Assembly: GCA_963580285.1 (NCBI GenBank)
Contig: OY757023.1
Coordinates: 85,337,108 to 85,401,107 of the forward strand
Source of the DNA: Lucinisca nassula
Lineage: Eukaryota; Mollusca; Bivalvia; Lucinida; Lucinidae
DNA length: 64,000 bases
Direction: 5' to 3'
Positions 1-11,093 of the stretch are shown piece by piece. The stretch's first letter is position 1. The number at the start of each line of letters is the position of its first letter. The notes beneath the pieces are model-generated. The model was not told the origin of the DNA and searched no databases. It saw only the letters and a list, made by a program, of their open reading frames with translations. The translations under genes were made by a program, and so were the position numbers.

Positions 1-189
1 GGAACCAGCAGATAATGCAAATAAGGTGAATATTTAATGTGCAGCGTAATGCCAACCTCGGACATGCTCACGTTTAACCGTTACCAACTTTTAACAGTTT
101 CCAACTTCTGGACATGTTTGATTTAACCATACCGGTAGTTGGCATAAGACCTGATTCACCACAATCTGTGGTAACCCTTAAGATGCCAA

Positions 190-600
190 TCACGACTCAT
201 AAGAAGCCCCTCAGTTAGGCACTTCTAATGAGTTCCCACAACTTATGTTTTTGTGCAAACATTTGCTGTGGGTACTCATAAGAAGCCCTTCAGTGAGGCA
301 CTTCTAATGAGTTCCCACAACTTATGTTTTTGTGCAAACATTAATTTTGATGTGGGTACTCATAAGAAGCACCTCAGTGAGGCACTTCTAATGAGTTCCC
401 AAAACTTATGTTTTTGTGCAAACATTTGCTGTGGGTACTCATAAGAAGCCCTTCAGTGAGGCACTTCTAATGAGTTCCCACAATTATGTTTTTGTGCAAA
501 CATAAATTTTGATGTGGGTACTCATAAGAAGCCCCTCAGTGAGGCACTTCTAATGAGTTCCCACAACTTATGTTTTTGTGTAGAAATAAAAAACATAATT
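190..600. repeat. Tandem array of hairpin units, alternating 79 and 83-84 bp
   Basis: Five copies of a unit containing ACTCATAAGAAGC and CACTTCTAATGAGT start at about 195, 274, 358, 437 and 520. The spacing alternates 79, 84, 79, 83, so the true period is a dimer of about 163 bp. The two half-units differ only in the spacer (tttgctgtggg versus ttaattttgatgtggg). Each unit is itself an inverted repeat, and the same hairpin core occurs singly elsewhere in the window as a MITE centre. Confidence 0.85.
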
Positions 601-647
601 TGTGGATACCCCCTCTTATCTTGGGCTATGTTACAAAATGCACACGC

Positions 648-960
648 GCCCCCGCCAATAGGGGCTTGAAGAAATATATGGGCTGCATGATGCTTCCATG
701 CAGAGCTGAATCCGGCCCGCACACTAGTACTGGTAAATCGCTTAGAGGATCTAAGCCTGTCCAGGAAGCGCGGTGCGAGGCGGACTGTCCATGCTAATAA
801 ACCCTATTGGTTTCATTGGGAGACAGGGCTTGAGATGTCATTTCATCTCAATGTCGGGTAAAAGTCCCACAAAATTGGAAGCAACGTCTCCAAAATGACC
901 TTTTACAGTGTTGACGGGGACGTTAAACCTCAAATCAAACAAAAATCAAACAAAAATCCC
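648..960 (+). mobile_element. SINE family 1 copy (full length)
   Basis: Reference copy of the commonest SINE here, about 300 bp. The head runs from GGGGCTTGAAGAAATA, through GCTGCATGATGCTTCCA, ACTAGTACTGGTAAA and GAGGATCTAAGCCTG. The tail is ACGTCTCCAAAATGACC, GTGTTGACGGGGACGTTAAAC and AAATCAAACAA repeats. No clear tRNA head was seen; the family is recognised by about twenty copies in this window and by target-site duplications at several. This copy lies between two near-identical segments of about 80 bp (565-646 and 963-1047), far longer than a normal SINE duplication. Confidence 0.85.
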
Positions 961-1140
961 GAAACTTATGTTTTTGTGTAGAAATAAGAAACATAATTTG
1001 TGGATACCCCCTCTTATCTTGGGCTATATGTTACAAAATTCACACAACTTGTCGATGTGATGAAATGTGCAGGATGTGGTATTTCTACAAATTCCTGGAT
1101 GTTTCAGTTACATGTATTATGGAGTGGACAAAATTAACCC

Positions 1141-1780
1141 TTAACCCTTTACCACTCAGGGATTTTGTGAATTTCGCTGATTTTCACAGTGTTGCACCTG
1201 ACAGCAACTTCAACAAGCCATTGTTTCATAATGGATGGTCTGTTTAACACCAAACTCGGTATGAATGTTCATTGGGCAGTAGCCTTTCAAATGCAACCTT
1301 TCATGACTTGATCATTGTTGTCATGGTAAAGAGGGGGCATCTCAAAAGTGGCAAAAAGTGTGTTTTCACACAGAGTTTTGACCACATTTTAATCTTCACA
1401 CAGCTGTCAAGGCAACATTTAAGGTGTTTGGCGCTGGCTATTTTCACTGTTTGCAGCATGTTTTATCAGCATCAATTTTCAGGCATTTTTGACCCCAGAC
1501 ACCCTCAGATATAAATTTTAGCGGCCGGTTGGGCCATACACCCAAAAATTTTTGGGATGTGAGGGGGGCGCTGCCCCCCTTCAATCCCCCCCAGAATATT
1601 TTTAGTGGGGAGGCGAGCCAAAAAACAGGTCACTTTTTTGCCCAACAAATTCTAAAGCAAACATAACTATCCAGGGGTAGGAATGCAGATTTTAGGTGCT
1701 TCTGGGGCTAAAAATGAGGGGGGGGGGGGGGGTGGGGTTGCAGACACGTAAAAACATGTATCTGAGTGGTAATGGGTTAA
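1141..1780. mobile_element. TTAA-flanked MITE, family B
   Basis: Ends are TTAACCCTTTACCACTCAG and CTGAGTGGTAATGGGTTAA, forming terminal inverted repeats flanked by TTAA, the signature of piggyBac-type transposition. About 640 bp, with a G-run near 1717-1735. A near-identical copy lies at 50143-50771. No transposase frame is present, so it is non-autonomous. Confidence 0.8.
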
Positions 1781-1982
1781 CTTGCTGTTCACGACAACCC
1801 CTTTCTATGCATACAGTGTAGATCCAGATCAGATGGCTTCTGAAGAAGCCATCTGATCAGGATCTACACTGTTTGGCATTCAGTTTATGAATTTGTAGGA
1901 ATAAATTACATCAAGTAATCCGATTGGTTCAAAGTCAGAAATGGGTGTGGCTAAACTGAATATTCAGCAAGATAAGGGTTAA
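1777..1982 (+). mobile_element. TTAA-flanked MITE, family A
   Basis: Family A consensus ends are TTAACCCTTATCTTGCTG and CAGCAAGATAAGGGTTAA, about 205-213 bp. The centre is a hairpin formed by GTGTAGATCCAGATCAGATGG and its complement around GCTTCTGAAGAAGC. This copy shares its left TTAA with the right end of the family B element beside it. Confidence 0.85.
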
Positions 1983-2002
1983 TTACATGTATAAATTAAC
2001 CT

Positions 2003-2301
2003 GTTTGTTTGATTTGAGGTTTAACGTCCCCGTCAACACTGTAAAGGTCACTTTGGAGACGTTGCTTCCAATTTTGTGGGACTTTTACCGGACATTGAGA
2101 TGAAATGACATCTCAAGCCCTGTCACCCAATGAAACCAATACGGTTTATTATCATGGACGGTCTGCCTCCCACCGCGGTTCCTGGACAGGCTTAGATCCT
2201 CTAAGCGGTTTACCAGTACTAGTGTGCGGGCCAGATTCAGCTCTGCGTGGAAGCATCATGCAGCCCATATGTTTCTTCAAGGCCTATGGGCGGGGGCCGC
2301 A
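2003..2301 (-). mobile_element. SINE family 1 copy
   Basis: Reverse-oriented full copy with an AATTAACCTG target-site duplication at 1993-2002 and about 2303-2312. The open frame across it is a by-product of the SINE sequence. Confidence 0.85.
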
Positions 2302-2529
2302 AATTAACCTGATCATATGGTACATGTACATGGATAATTATTCATATACTAAGCTATTCAGTGTATCATTGAAATGATTGATCTTCAATGTATTCGTGTG
2401 TCAAATCCTCCTACGGTTAAAACCTGTCAAACTTTCCAGGTACAAGTGCATTTAAAAATTTGTTTTGACTGTATGATCCACCGTATGACTGGTGGGGAAA
2501 ATATTTATTACAGTTTGACCAATAATATT

Positions 2530-2828
2530 ATTCACCCCCACCCATCGGGGCTTGAAGAAATAGATGCGCTGCATGATGCTTCCAAACAGAGCTGAAACCG
2601 ACCGCAAATGAGTACTGGTAAACAGCTTAGAGGATCTAAGCCTGTCCAGGCAAAGCGGTGCGAGTCGGGCCCGTCCATGCTTATAAACTCAATTGGTTTC
2701 ATTGGGCGACAGGGCTTGAGATGTCATTTCATCTCAATGTCGGGTAATTGCCCCACAAAATTGGAAACAACGTCTCCAAAATGACCTATACAGTGTTGAT
2801 GGGGATGTTAAACCTCAAATCAAACAAT
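2530..2828 (+). mobile_element. SINE family 1 copy
   Basis: Full-length forward copy, from CCCCCACCCATCGGGGCTTG to the AAATCAAACAATCAAA tail. Confidence 0.85.
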
Positions 2829-3690
2829 CAAATATTCAAATTTTCACCCATCTTTTCTGATCGATGACTGATTTTTGAAGCTGTTTGGGATCAGGTTTTG
2901 CAGCTTCGATCTTAGCCCCAGCAGATAAGAGGGGTTCCATATCCACATACTGTTTGGTCTTATTTCTGCAAGAAATCATATGTTATGTTTACTAATTAGA
3001 AGCACCTCACCGAGGCGCTTCAGTTGAGTACCCACAACATACGTTTGATGCACATCTAAGAAAAAAAATATCAGTACTTTTCAGGAGAAACAAGAAATAT
3101 CTTTAAAAAAGATATGCAGCGTAGATTTAATTGGAAGGTTGTTTAGAAATATGAGCTACAATAGTGACAGCAACAGTTGTCTAGCTATGAACTGGTTTAC
3201 TGTATTCAAACAATTCAGATGTCACGCGAGGTAAAATAGCTTTGCAGAGGGTGGTGTCCCGCCTGTTTGAGCTAAGGTCAATGTAAAAGGTCAAGGTTGA
3301 AAACATGACCTCATTTCATTTATGATCTCAAGTATATGCACAACAAATAAGAAAACTTTATCATTTACTGTTTTTGAACACAAATTCTAGGGTTAACATT
3401 TAGGGTTGTCGCCATGGTGAACGTAAACGCATAGACGGACGAACAAACGGACGAGCAGACAAACGGACGGAAACTTGATCTTATGTGCACCTAACTAAAA
3501 CTCAAATTACACTTATTCCTTTTCAGAATTGATATAACATTAATGATATTCGAAAATGTCCATTTTGTGTTAAAATGGAGGACATAAAGTATGCTGAAGA
3601 CAAATGATACACTGCAACTTTTATTGGGCATATATTGTAAATTAAACATCTGTCAATTTGTAATGCGATTATTACATTTTTTGTCACGCT
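2829..3690. other. Mostly unassigned; one hairpin-MITE remnant
   Basis: A degraded copy of the hairpin core (GAAGCACCTCACCGAGGCGC) lies near 2985-3045. Around 3420-3475 there is a short run rich in GACGGACGAAC, a motif often found near the heads of the Helitron-like elements here. No exon was found in the rest. Confidence 0.4.
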
Positions 3691-3697
3691 ATATCTC

Positions 3698-3842
3698 TTT
3701 ATTGGTTTCATTGGGCAACAGGGCTTGAGGTGTCATTTTATCTCAATGTCGGGTAAAAGTTCCACAAACTTGGAAGCAACGTCTCCAAAATTATCAACAC
3801 AGTGTTGATGGGAACGTTAAACCTAAAATCAAACAAACAATT
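3698..3842 (+). mobile_element. SINE family 1, 5'-truncated
   Basis: Starts at ATTGGTTTCATTGGGCAACA and retains only the 3' half and A-rich tail. Confidence 0.8.
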
Positions 3843-3910
3843 CCTTTCGCAGAAAATTCTTCCTTTCGCGAAAGGAACCTTCCTTTCGCGAAATGGTTCC
3901 TTTCGCTATA
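3843..3910. repeat. Short TTCCTTTCGCGAAA-type repeats
   Basis: CCTTTCGC(GAAA) recurs five times in about 65 bp and forms small inverted repeats around CGCG. Function unknown. Confidence 0.6.
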
Positions 3911-4302
3911 TAGACCAACCACGTGAAATTAGGTCAAAATAGCTATTCACCGCAGCAGTTTCAGAATTCACTAGAAACACAATTATATATATGACGTATT
4001 GTCATCAAAGGACAAGACGGTGAGCAAGCCGAAACTGTATATATTTTTCATTCATGTCTCACATAAAAAAATGAAACATTTCCTAGTTTAAAACTTCGGT
4101 AAACTGTCGTGTTTTTTTTTGTAGATTTATTTATGCAAATCATTGACCAATGAAATGGTCATCTCCTTGGACATGTGGTTTTATTGGCCAATTGAATAAC
4201 GAAAAATGTAGGACAAAAGTAAAAACATAACGGCTACGCCGTAAAAAGATCCTCATAACCTGGAGCTGGTAAAATCCACCAGTAATAAGATTGATTTATA
4301 CA

Positions 4303-4585
4303 CCTGTGCACATTGGGGCTGGGAAAAATAAATTGGGCGGCTGTGGCTGATACTGATGATGATGCTTCGGCACAGAGCTGGAACCGACCCAACATTTAAA
4401 TGCTGGCAAACAACTTAGATTTGGTCTAAGCCTGTGCAAGTCAGACCATCTCTGTTTTTTTTTTTTTTTTTTTAAAAAAAACACAGAAGTTTGTTTTGGC
4501 CATAATTAAGGCTTGAGATGTCAGTGTGGGTTAAAGTTGCTCAAAATTGGAAACTACAGTGCCAAAATGACCTAAACAGTGTGTA
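4303..4585 (+). mobile_element. SINE family 1, diverged copy
   Basis: Recognisable by GGGCTGGGAAAAATAAATTGG, GATGCTTCGGCACAGAGCTG and CAAAATGACCTAAACAGTGT, but with many changes and an internal T-run near 4449. It is older than most copies in the window. Confidence 0.6.
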
Positions 4586-4611
4586 TATATCAGATGTCAC
4601 TTTTGCGGATC

Positions 4612-4862
4612 AGGGGCAAGTTGTTCAAAGCATCGTTAGCTTAACAAGCGTGTATGTGGTCATTTTGTTAACTGTCTAACAAGTTTAACATTTAAAATTT
4701 TGGTATTTTTGCTGAAAAAATGTGAGCAGCTTTTGCATTCTCAAAAGCTGCTCACATTTTTTCAGCAAAAATATTAGCATATTTGCCATAATAAATGGTC
4801 AGACTTTTAACTATACGTTAACTAACGACGTAGTTAGTTTTGAACAACTGGCCCCAGGTTGC
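4612..4862. mobile_element. Hairpin MITE family F
   Basis: Terminal inverted repeats of the type CAGTTGTTCAAAGC enclose a perfect stem built from AAAATGTGAGCAGCTTTTGC and its complement. Other copies are at 15785, 42430 and 55448. Confidence 0.7.
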
Positions 4863-4940
4863 AAAAAGTTAATTATATGCAGCCAATGCAGCCATTTTCT
4901 AAATAAATGATAATGCACCAGTCATTTGTATAACCTTGTA

Positions 4941-4944
<4 letters not shown>

Positions 4945-4971
<27 letters not shown>

Positions 4972-5250
4972 ACCTACCGGGATAGCGGGGACAATGACAT
5001 TTCACTTTTTCACAGCCCTGAGAAGCCCTGCACTGCGGGGACCTCCTGAATGTCATTGCTCCGCTGTTTAAAATAGTTAATAGTTAATTAATAGTAAATT
5101 CCACTGGGGTATGTTTGCATAATATCAAAACCCCTGCATTAACCCGGCACTGCGGGGGAACACAGAGGGTAACTACACTGCACATTAGCTCCGCTATCCC
5201 CCACTCATCCCCATAGGTGTGTGTGTGTGTGTGGGGGGGGGGGGGGGTTA
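4945..5250. repeat. C/G-rich simple repeats and imperfect inverted repeat
   Basis: A poly-C run at about 4950-4970 and a (GT)n/G run at 5219-5248 flank a segment whose two arms (TACCGGGATAGCGGGGA and its rough complement) pair imperfectly. It may be a diverged Helitron-like or MITE remnant. Confidence 0.4.
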
Positions 5251-5414
5251 CAAATTACTAGTGCATAACATTGAAAATGTTCTCTTGCAATATTCTAATA
5301 TCAGGCCTCATATTTTTCAGGCATTTGCAGGATGTCAGGCTTTTTGGCTTGATTTTTCTTGATTTCAGCCTTTTAGATTTTGACTTTCCTGCCTATATTC
5401 TGTTTAAAATGACT

Positions 5415-6893
5415 GTAACCCTTAATCCATTTAGCCACACCCATTTCTGACTGTCAGCCAATCAAATTAATTGATATAAGATATTCATTCAATTCACAAA
5501 CTGCATTACAAACAGTGTAGATCCTGATCAGATGGCTTTTTAGCTCACCTGTCACGTAGTGACAAGGTGAGCTTTTGTGATCACTTTTCGTCCGTCGTCA
5601 GTGAGTGTGTGCGTGTGTGCATGTGTGCGTGCGTAAACTTTTTCTTCAAATGACATCTCCTCCTAAACCACTGATCGGATTTTGACCAAACTTCACAGGA
5701 ATGATCCTTAGGTGGTCCCCTTTCAAAGTTGTTCAAATGGTTCCGGTCCATTGCAGATCTAGGTCACAGGAGCTAAAAATAGATTTTTTAAACAAAAACT
5801 TTAAAAATCTTCTTCTCTGAAACCGCAAGGCCCAGGTCTTCGATATTTGGTGTGAAGCTTCATCTAGTGGACCTCTACCAAGATTGTTCAAATTATTATA
5901 TAGCCCTGGGGGCCAAAATGCCCCCCCTCCCCGGGGGCCTATGGTTTTACATAGGCTTATATAGGGAAAATCATTAAAAAATCTTCTTCTCTGAAACCAC
6001 AAGGCCCAGGTCTTTAATATTTGGTGTGAAGCTTTACCTGGTGGACCTCTACTAAGATTGTTCAAATTATAGCTTTGGGGCCAAAAATGCCCCCGCCCCA
6101 GGGGCCTTTGGTTTTACATAGGCTTATACAGGGAAAATCTTTAAAAATCTTCTTCTCTGAAACCGCAAGGCCCAGATCTTTGATATTTGGTGTGAAGCTT
6201 CATCTAGTGGACCTCTATCAAGATTGTTCAAATTATAGCCCTGGGGCCAAAATGCCCCCCTCCCTGGGGGCCTATGGTTTTACATAGGCTTATATAGGGA
6301 AAATCATTAAAAAATCTTCTTCTCTGAAACCACAAGGCCCAGGTCTTTAATATTTGGTGTGAAGCTTTACCTGGTGGACCTCTACTAAGATTGTCAAATT
6401 ATAGCCTTGGGGCCAAAAATGCCCCCGCCCTGGGGGCCTTTGGTTTTACATAGGCTTATACAGGGAAAATCTTTAAAAATCTTCTTCTCTGAAACCGCAA
6501 GTCCCAGATCTTTGATATTTGGTGTGAAGCTTCATCTAGTGGACCTCTTTCAAAATTGTTCAAATTATAGCCCTGGGGCAAAAAATGCCCCCACCCCGGG
6601 ACCCTTTGGTTTTTCATAGGCTTATATAGGGAAAACCTTAAAAAATCTTCTTGTCTGAAACCAGAAGGCCCAGGTCTTTGATATTTGGTATGAAGCTTCA
6701 TCTAGTGGACCATTACCAAGTTTGCTCAAATTATAGCCCTTGGGCCTAGAATGTACTGGAGACACTAATTCTCAGGTGAGCGATTCAGGGCCCTCTGGGC
6801 CCTCTTGTTTCAGAAGCCATCTGATCTGGATCTACACTGTTTCCAAAGGTAGAGGTTGTTGTGTTCAGCAGGATAAGGGTTAAGACTGTAAAA
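5415..6893 (-). mobile_element. TTAA MITE family A, split by a Helitron-like insertion
   Basis: Left part 5415-5538 and right part 6810-6893 together make one family A element. The hairpin core is broken exactly at GGCTT / CAGAAGCC, where the Helitron-like element described next was inserted. Intact relatives (for example 11711-11923) show the unoccupied site. Confidence 0.85.
5539..6809 (+). mobile_element. Helitron-like tandem-repeat element, family 1
   Basis: The head is AGCTCACCTGTCACGTAG paired with its complement (AAGGTGAGC). Next comes a stretch shared by all five copies (CTCCTCCTAAACCACTGATC), then about six units of a roughly 168-bp tandem repeat containing TTTGATATTTGGTGTGAAGC. The tail has a stem made of AGGGCCC/GGGCCCT followed by CTCTTGTT. 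No protein is encoded; frames through the repeats are incidental. The architecture resembles non-autonomous Helentron-type elements of bivalves; that link is inference. Confidence 0.75.
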
Positions 6894-7120
6894 TCTGGCC
6901 TTTCAGGCATGGAAAAACTTTGTCAGTATGAGGCCTGTAATATACATGTATAAAATGGAAGAGTTGACACCAGATGAAATGGATCAATCATGATTTTGCT
7001 GCATGTTAAAGATATCATCAGTCAAACTAAATCAATTAATGCCACAACAGGTTTAATTATTATTCATTGACCTTTAGTAATGAACTTGCAATAATTAACC
7101 CTAACCATGGTGAACAGGGA

Positions 7121-7471
7121 TACAGTCGAACTTCGGTGGCTCGAACACCCTAGGGACCTCTCAAATCTGTTCGAGACAGGGGTAGTTCGAGCCACTCAGG
7201 GTGACTGCCAGGACGCATAACGGGATACTTTTGTAAATCTTTTTCAGTATTCTAAAATGAAAATGTATGCTGTGTATACTCATAAGAATCGCCTCAATGA
7301 GGCGATTCTAATGAGTACACACAGCATACATTTGTAATATAAAAGACGAAAATCTCCTAAATTACCCCGCCTATTTCGTATAAAGAGGATTTCCCTAGGG
7401 TCTTGGGAACGTGTTCGACACAGCCATTATAAACGAGCCATTGGTGTTAGAGCCATTGAAGTGCCACTGTA
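7121..7471. mobile_element. Tc1/mariner-type MITE, family K
   Basis: Ends are TACAGTCGAACTTC and the near complement GAAGTGCCACTGTA, giving TA-flanked inverted repeats with the CAGT start of Tc1-like elements. The 351-bp copy has a perfect hairpin at its centre (ATGTATGCTGTGTATACTC). A second copy of the same length lies at 43023-43373. Confidence 0.8.
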
Positions 7472-7479
7472 TTTTCTTT

Positions 7480-8410
7480 TTTATGCCCTGCCATTCAAGA
7501 AATGGCGGGGTATTATGTTTTACCCTACAAAGTTTTGAATGTTCCGTCCATCTGTCCATCAACGCCTCATAGTTTCATGTCTGCTCCATAAGTCTGATAC
7601 TGTTTGATAAAAATAATGTGTATAACTTTGTATAACAGATATGTAGAGCACTATGAGACGACGTGCAGAACGTATGAACCATAACTTTGGTTTTCCTACT
7701 TTTGGAGTTGTTGTCCTTTGAACATTGAACATAGGCATTTATCATGTAGTCTGTTTGAAGCACTATATCTCCTGAACCTGATTCTGAACGGGCCTCTGTG
7801 GCATATAAGTGGATAAGAGCGCTGACTCTTAATCATTAGGTCTCTCACCACTGTGGTTCGAGCCTGGCTCGTGTCACGTGAGATGCCAAGTTCTGCAACG
7901 GAAGGTCAGGTAGTTTTTCTCTTGGCACTCCGGTTTTCGTCCACCTCTGATTAGCGATCTGCTCAATATGAGTGAAATAATCTTGAAAGGGCTGTAAACC
8001 CCCCCCCCCCCCCCCCCAAAAAAAATGATTGATTCTGACCAAACTCGCATGGTTACATCACTAGGATGAAGGAAAAACAGCCATTAGGTTTTTATGACCT
8101 TGACCTTATTTTCAAGGGCACAAAAAAAAAGAAAAAAAAAAAGTGTCAATTTTGGGCCAAAAAAAAGAGAGAAAAAAAAAAAACTGTCAATTTTGGGCCA
8201 AAGATGGCTTGTCTGCACCCAATCTCATGAACACATCAAATGTGGTCTAACTTGGTTCAATGTATCATTGCAATATCATTGCAATTGACCGAAGATTTGA
8301 TTAGGTTTTCAAGACCTTGATTTTATTTTAAAGGGCACAGGCCCCAAAAAACTGGAATTAAGAATTGTTATTCTGGTTTACTTTCTTTTGGAGCCTTGGC
8401 TCTTTGAACA
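7480..8410 (+). mobile_element. Probable Helitron-like element, head only clear
   Basis: The head TTTTATGCCCTGCCATTCAAG pairs with AAATGGCGGGGTAT as in other elements with a TTTTATGCCC head in this window. The body holds repeated motifs such as CTTTTGGAGTTGTTG and CTTTTGGAGCCTTGG. The right end is not clear. A SINE sits inside it (7788-8029). Confidence 0.45.
7788..8029 (+). mobile_element. SINE family 5 (tRNA-derived)
   Basis: An A box (TGGCATATAAGTGG) and B box (GGTTCGAGCCT) give a tRNA-like head, followed by a body ending AATCTTGAAAGGGCTGTAAA and a C/A-rich tail. A TGATTCTGA target-site duplication lies at 7779-7787 and 8030-8038. Confidence 0.8.
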
Positions 8411-8574
8411 TTGAAAATACCTGGTAGTCATCTCAGTCATGTATTCCTGTCAACTTTATTAAGGGAAAGAGTTAAATGCATCCTTACTTCAAATTCCTTT
8501 TTGACTGTGAACTGACACTAATGCTTGATGTAATTGTAGTGGTGGAGGTGATCATGCAGTGCTTGCAGCTTTCA

Positions 8575-8860
8575 TTACGAAAACGCGCCTATTCAAATAC
8601 ATTGCAAATTTTTCCGCTCAAAACATGAAAATTTTCAGATGAAAAATTGTGATATTTTTCTTATTTCTGCTCAAAATATAGATTGTGGGTACTGGTTAGA
8701 ACCACCTCACCGAGGCGGTTCTAACAAATACCCACAATCTATATTTAGGAGCAAAAATAAGAAAAATAAGGTTTACCCCTGTAAACCCCCATTTTTTCTA
8801 TATAAAATGGGGTTCAAGTGGGTCAATATTATATAGGTGTGTTTTCGTCATGTATTAAGA
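8575..8860. mobile_element. Long inverted-repeat MITE (hairpin family P)
   Basis: Outer arms carry ACGAAAACGCGCCTAT and its near complement ATAGGTGTGTTTTCGT. The centre is a stem made of GATTGTGGGTACTGGTTAGAAC and its complement around CTCACCGAG. Related copies are scattered through the window; this one is nearly complete. Confidence 0.75.
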
Positions 8861-9128
8861 GAACAGTATAGATCAAAATCAGCAGCCAGTTGATCAGGAT
8901 ATTCTGCCTCTGAATCCATGGCGTAAATTCAAATCATGCAATGCAATTGGCTGAAAATTGGGGAGGAGTGTTGTGTACATATTCAAATTTTACATTTATG
9001 CCCTTCTCTAAATATAATGAAAAATTAGTTATTTACAGAGGATCCTCGTTATAATAATGACAGTATTTGTTCCCTATTATTGTGCTGTTATAATGAATTT
9101 GCCATTATATAAAGACTCCCAGTTAGGA
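8861..9128. other. No gene or recognisable repeat
   Basis: AT-rich sequence with a weak match to other copies of GTTATAATGA-type MITE ends near 9040-9110. Nothing further can be supported. Confidence 0.4.
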
Positions 9129-9395
9129 TTTGTTTGTTTGATTTCAGGTTTAACGTCCCCATCAACACTGTAAAGGTCATTTTGGAGACGTTGCTTCCAA
9201 TTTTGTGGGACTTTTACCCAATGACACCGATAAGGTTTTTAAGCATGGACGGTCCGACTCGCACCGCATTGCCTGGGCAGGCTCAGATTCTCTAAGCGGT
9301 TTACCAGTACTCATGTGCGGTCGGTTTCATCTCTGCGTGGAAGCATCATGCAGCCTATCTATTTCTTCAAGCCCCGAAGGGTGTGGGCTGTAGCA
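9129..9395 (-). mobile_element. SINE family 1 copy
   Basis: Reverse copy with an internal deletion of the segment that normally holds GAGATGTCATTTCATC. Confidence 0.8.
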
Positions 9396-9527
9396 ATTAT
9401 TGTGTACTGCTGCTCAGACAGTGCATATGCACAGGCCAATCAGCACCTTTGTTGTTCACATTTTAAAGGGTCAAAACAGGTTTTTTTCATGACATGACTG
9501 ATCATTTGATGCCCTGGCTTTATCCCA

Positions 9528-9735
9528 TTTTGTACCAAATGGAATTTAAGTCCTCCTTATATATAGCTGCCGGAGGAGTCCATTTCAAAATGTCAGGTTG
9601 TGTTTTCTTCAAAATCTATTTGGAAATTGGTTGAACGTTTTGCAAACAGTGTAAGCCCTGATCAGACATGGCATTTCTGGTCCTGCACTGTTTGTCGACT
9701 ACCCGTATTGGGGTTTCCAGTACAAAATGGGTTAA
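9528..9735. mobile_element. TTAA-type MITE, family C
   Basis: Family C ends are TTTTGTACCAAATGGAAT and CAGTACAAAATGGGTTAA, with the usual GCAAACAGTG core. The left TTAA has decayed. Confidence 0.7.
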
Positions 9736-9980
9736 ATGTCTTCGGTTGTTATCGGCAAAACATTTTTTGTCATGTTTTGTCATATTAAGGTTACTGGGTT
9801 AAGTTGTGACCTGGTGTGAGACTATATATACATTTATATATACGATAGATTGGCATAACACTTAAACCACATAGAACAATTTTGTTGCAGATGACAATTG
9901 AAATGTTTTTCCTTAATTAATTTTGTAGGTATATTTTATATATACATGTATATACATTGTATATACATTGTATATACAGT

Positions 9981-10218
9981 GTGTGTGTGTGTGTGATTTC
10001 GGGTTTAACGTCTCTTTCAATAATTTTTCAGTCATATCACGATGGTGTCTGGTTGCGACAGGAAGCTCAATGCTCACTTTTATAGTGCTGCCTCACTGAA
10101 GTATCATGTCCCAGACACATTACATGATACCACACCCAGTCACATTATCCTGACACTGGGTTGATCAGTCCTAGCTCTACCCCGTAAATCTGAGTGCCAA
10201 GTGAGGAGCAGCTTGTAC
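9981..10218 (-). mobile_element. SINE family 2, 5'-truncated
   Basis: The reverse complement of the body of the element at 13111, starting at its (CA)n tail. A TGTATATACAGT target-site duplication lies at 9969-9980 and 10219-10230, so the right duplicate overlaps the end of the neighbouring MITE. Confidence 0.8.
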
Positions 10219-10224
10219 TGTATA

Positions 10225-10434
10225 TACAGTAAAATTCCTATATTAAGACCACCTTTGGGACTGTTCAAAAGTGGTATTTAAGACCACTTTTGAACAGTCC
10301 TAAAGGTGGTCCCTGACCAGAGGACACTGTTGCCAGAAAACACAAAGGACTGGGAAGTGCAGTCTTCAAAATAAGCTTTTAAAAGCAGAATTAGTCTGAA
10401 TATTAGGTGGTCTTAATAGCGGAATTTCACTGTA
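10225..10434. mobile_element. Tc1/mariner-type MITE, family I
   Basis: TACAGTAAAATTCC and GGAATTTCACTGTA form the ends, 210 bp apart, with an internal hairpin (AAGACCAC.TTTGAACAGTC). Related copies are at 22843 (interrupted) and about 60607 (fragment). Confidence 0.8.
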
Positions 10435-11093
10435 TATTCAGGGAAATCAGGCTTAACATTTCATCCACACAATCTGATCAGCACCTTGTGTCTGTTTCCC
10501 CAAAAGAGAGACAACTTATTTGGGGAAATTTCTTCGCCTTAAAGTCGCAGCAGAATGATTTTCTAACAGTTTTACTGTTTTTCACATTTATTATATTTAT
10601 TCTATTGGCAAAAATGAAGAAAAAAAATCTTTTTAGGTCACCTGGTATAGATATAGATCTCCAAGTTATTGATTTGCATTTATACTTCCTAGTTGAATAA
10701 TACATAATTGGGGTGGGGGAAATACCAATACTGCTGAAGATGACTTCACCATTTAGATCCAGTTCAGTTTGCTTCTGAAGAAGCATACCTTGACCTACAT
10801 TTCCTGGTTCACTGACTTAATTAATTATTATGACAACTCTAGCTATATAATTTTGTGCCATAATGTTCAAGTCCATATCCAAAGAGCTGTAAGAATTCAA
10901 TACAAACTTGCATCTAGGGTTGGTAACTATAATGCAAGCGTGCATATATTTGACCTTTTTGACTACATTTCATGGTTCTCTGACTTTGAGCCCTCCCACA
11001 GCCAGCATTATAAATTGTGAATCCATTTTTTAAACCATTTACATGTATTATTTAATTAGAAATTGTTACATTGTTATGGAATATATACCATAA

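Noticed and set aside
190..600. CRISPR-like spaced repeats
   Set aside because: Units are hairpin MITE cores with near-identical spacers in an animal genome; there are no cas genes.
5733..6701. Several long frames through the 168-bp tandem repeats
   Set aside because: They occur in both strands of every array, only because the repeat unit lacks stops; no domain or splice structure.
8094..8288. Lys-rich small protein
   Set aside because: Encoded by A-runs in degraded repeat sequence, without homology or splice context.
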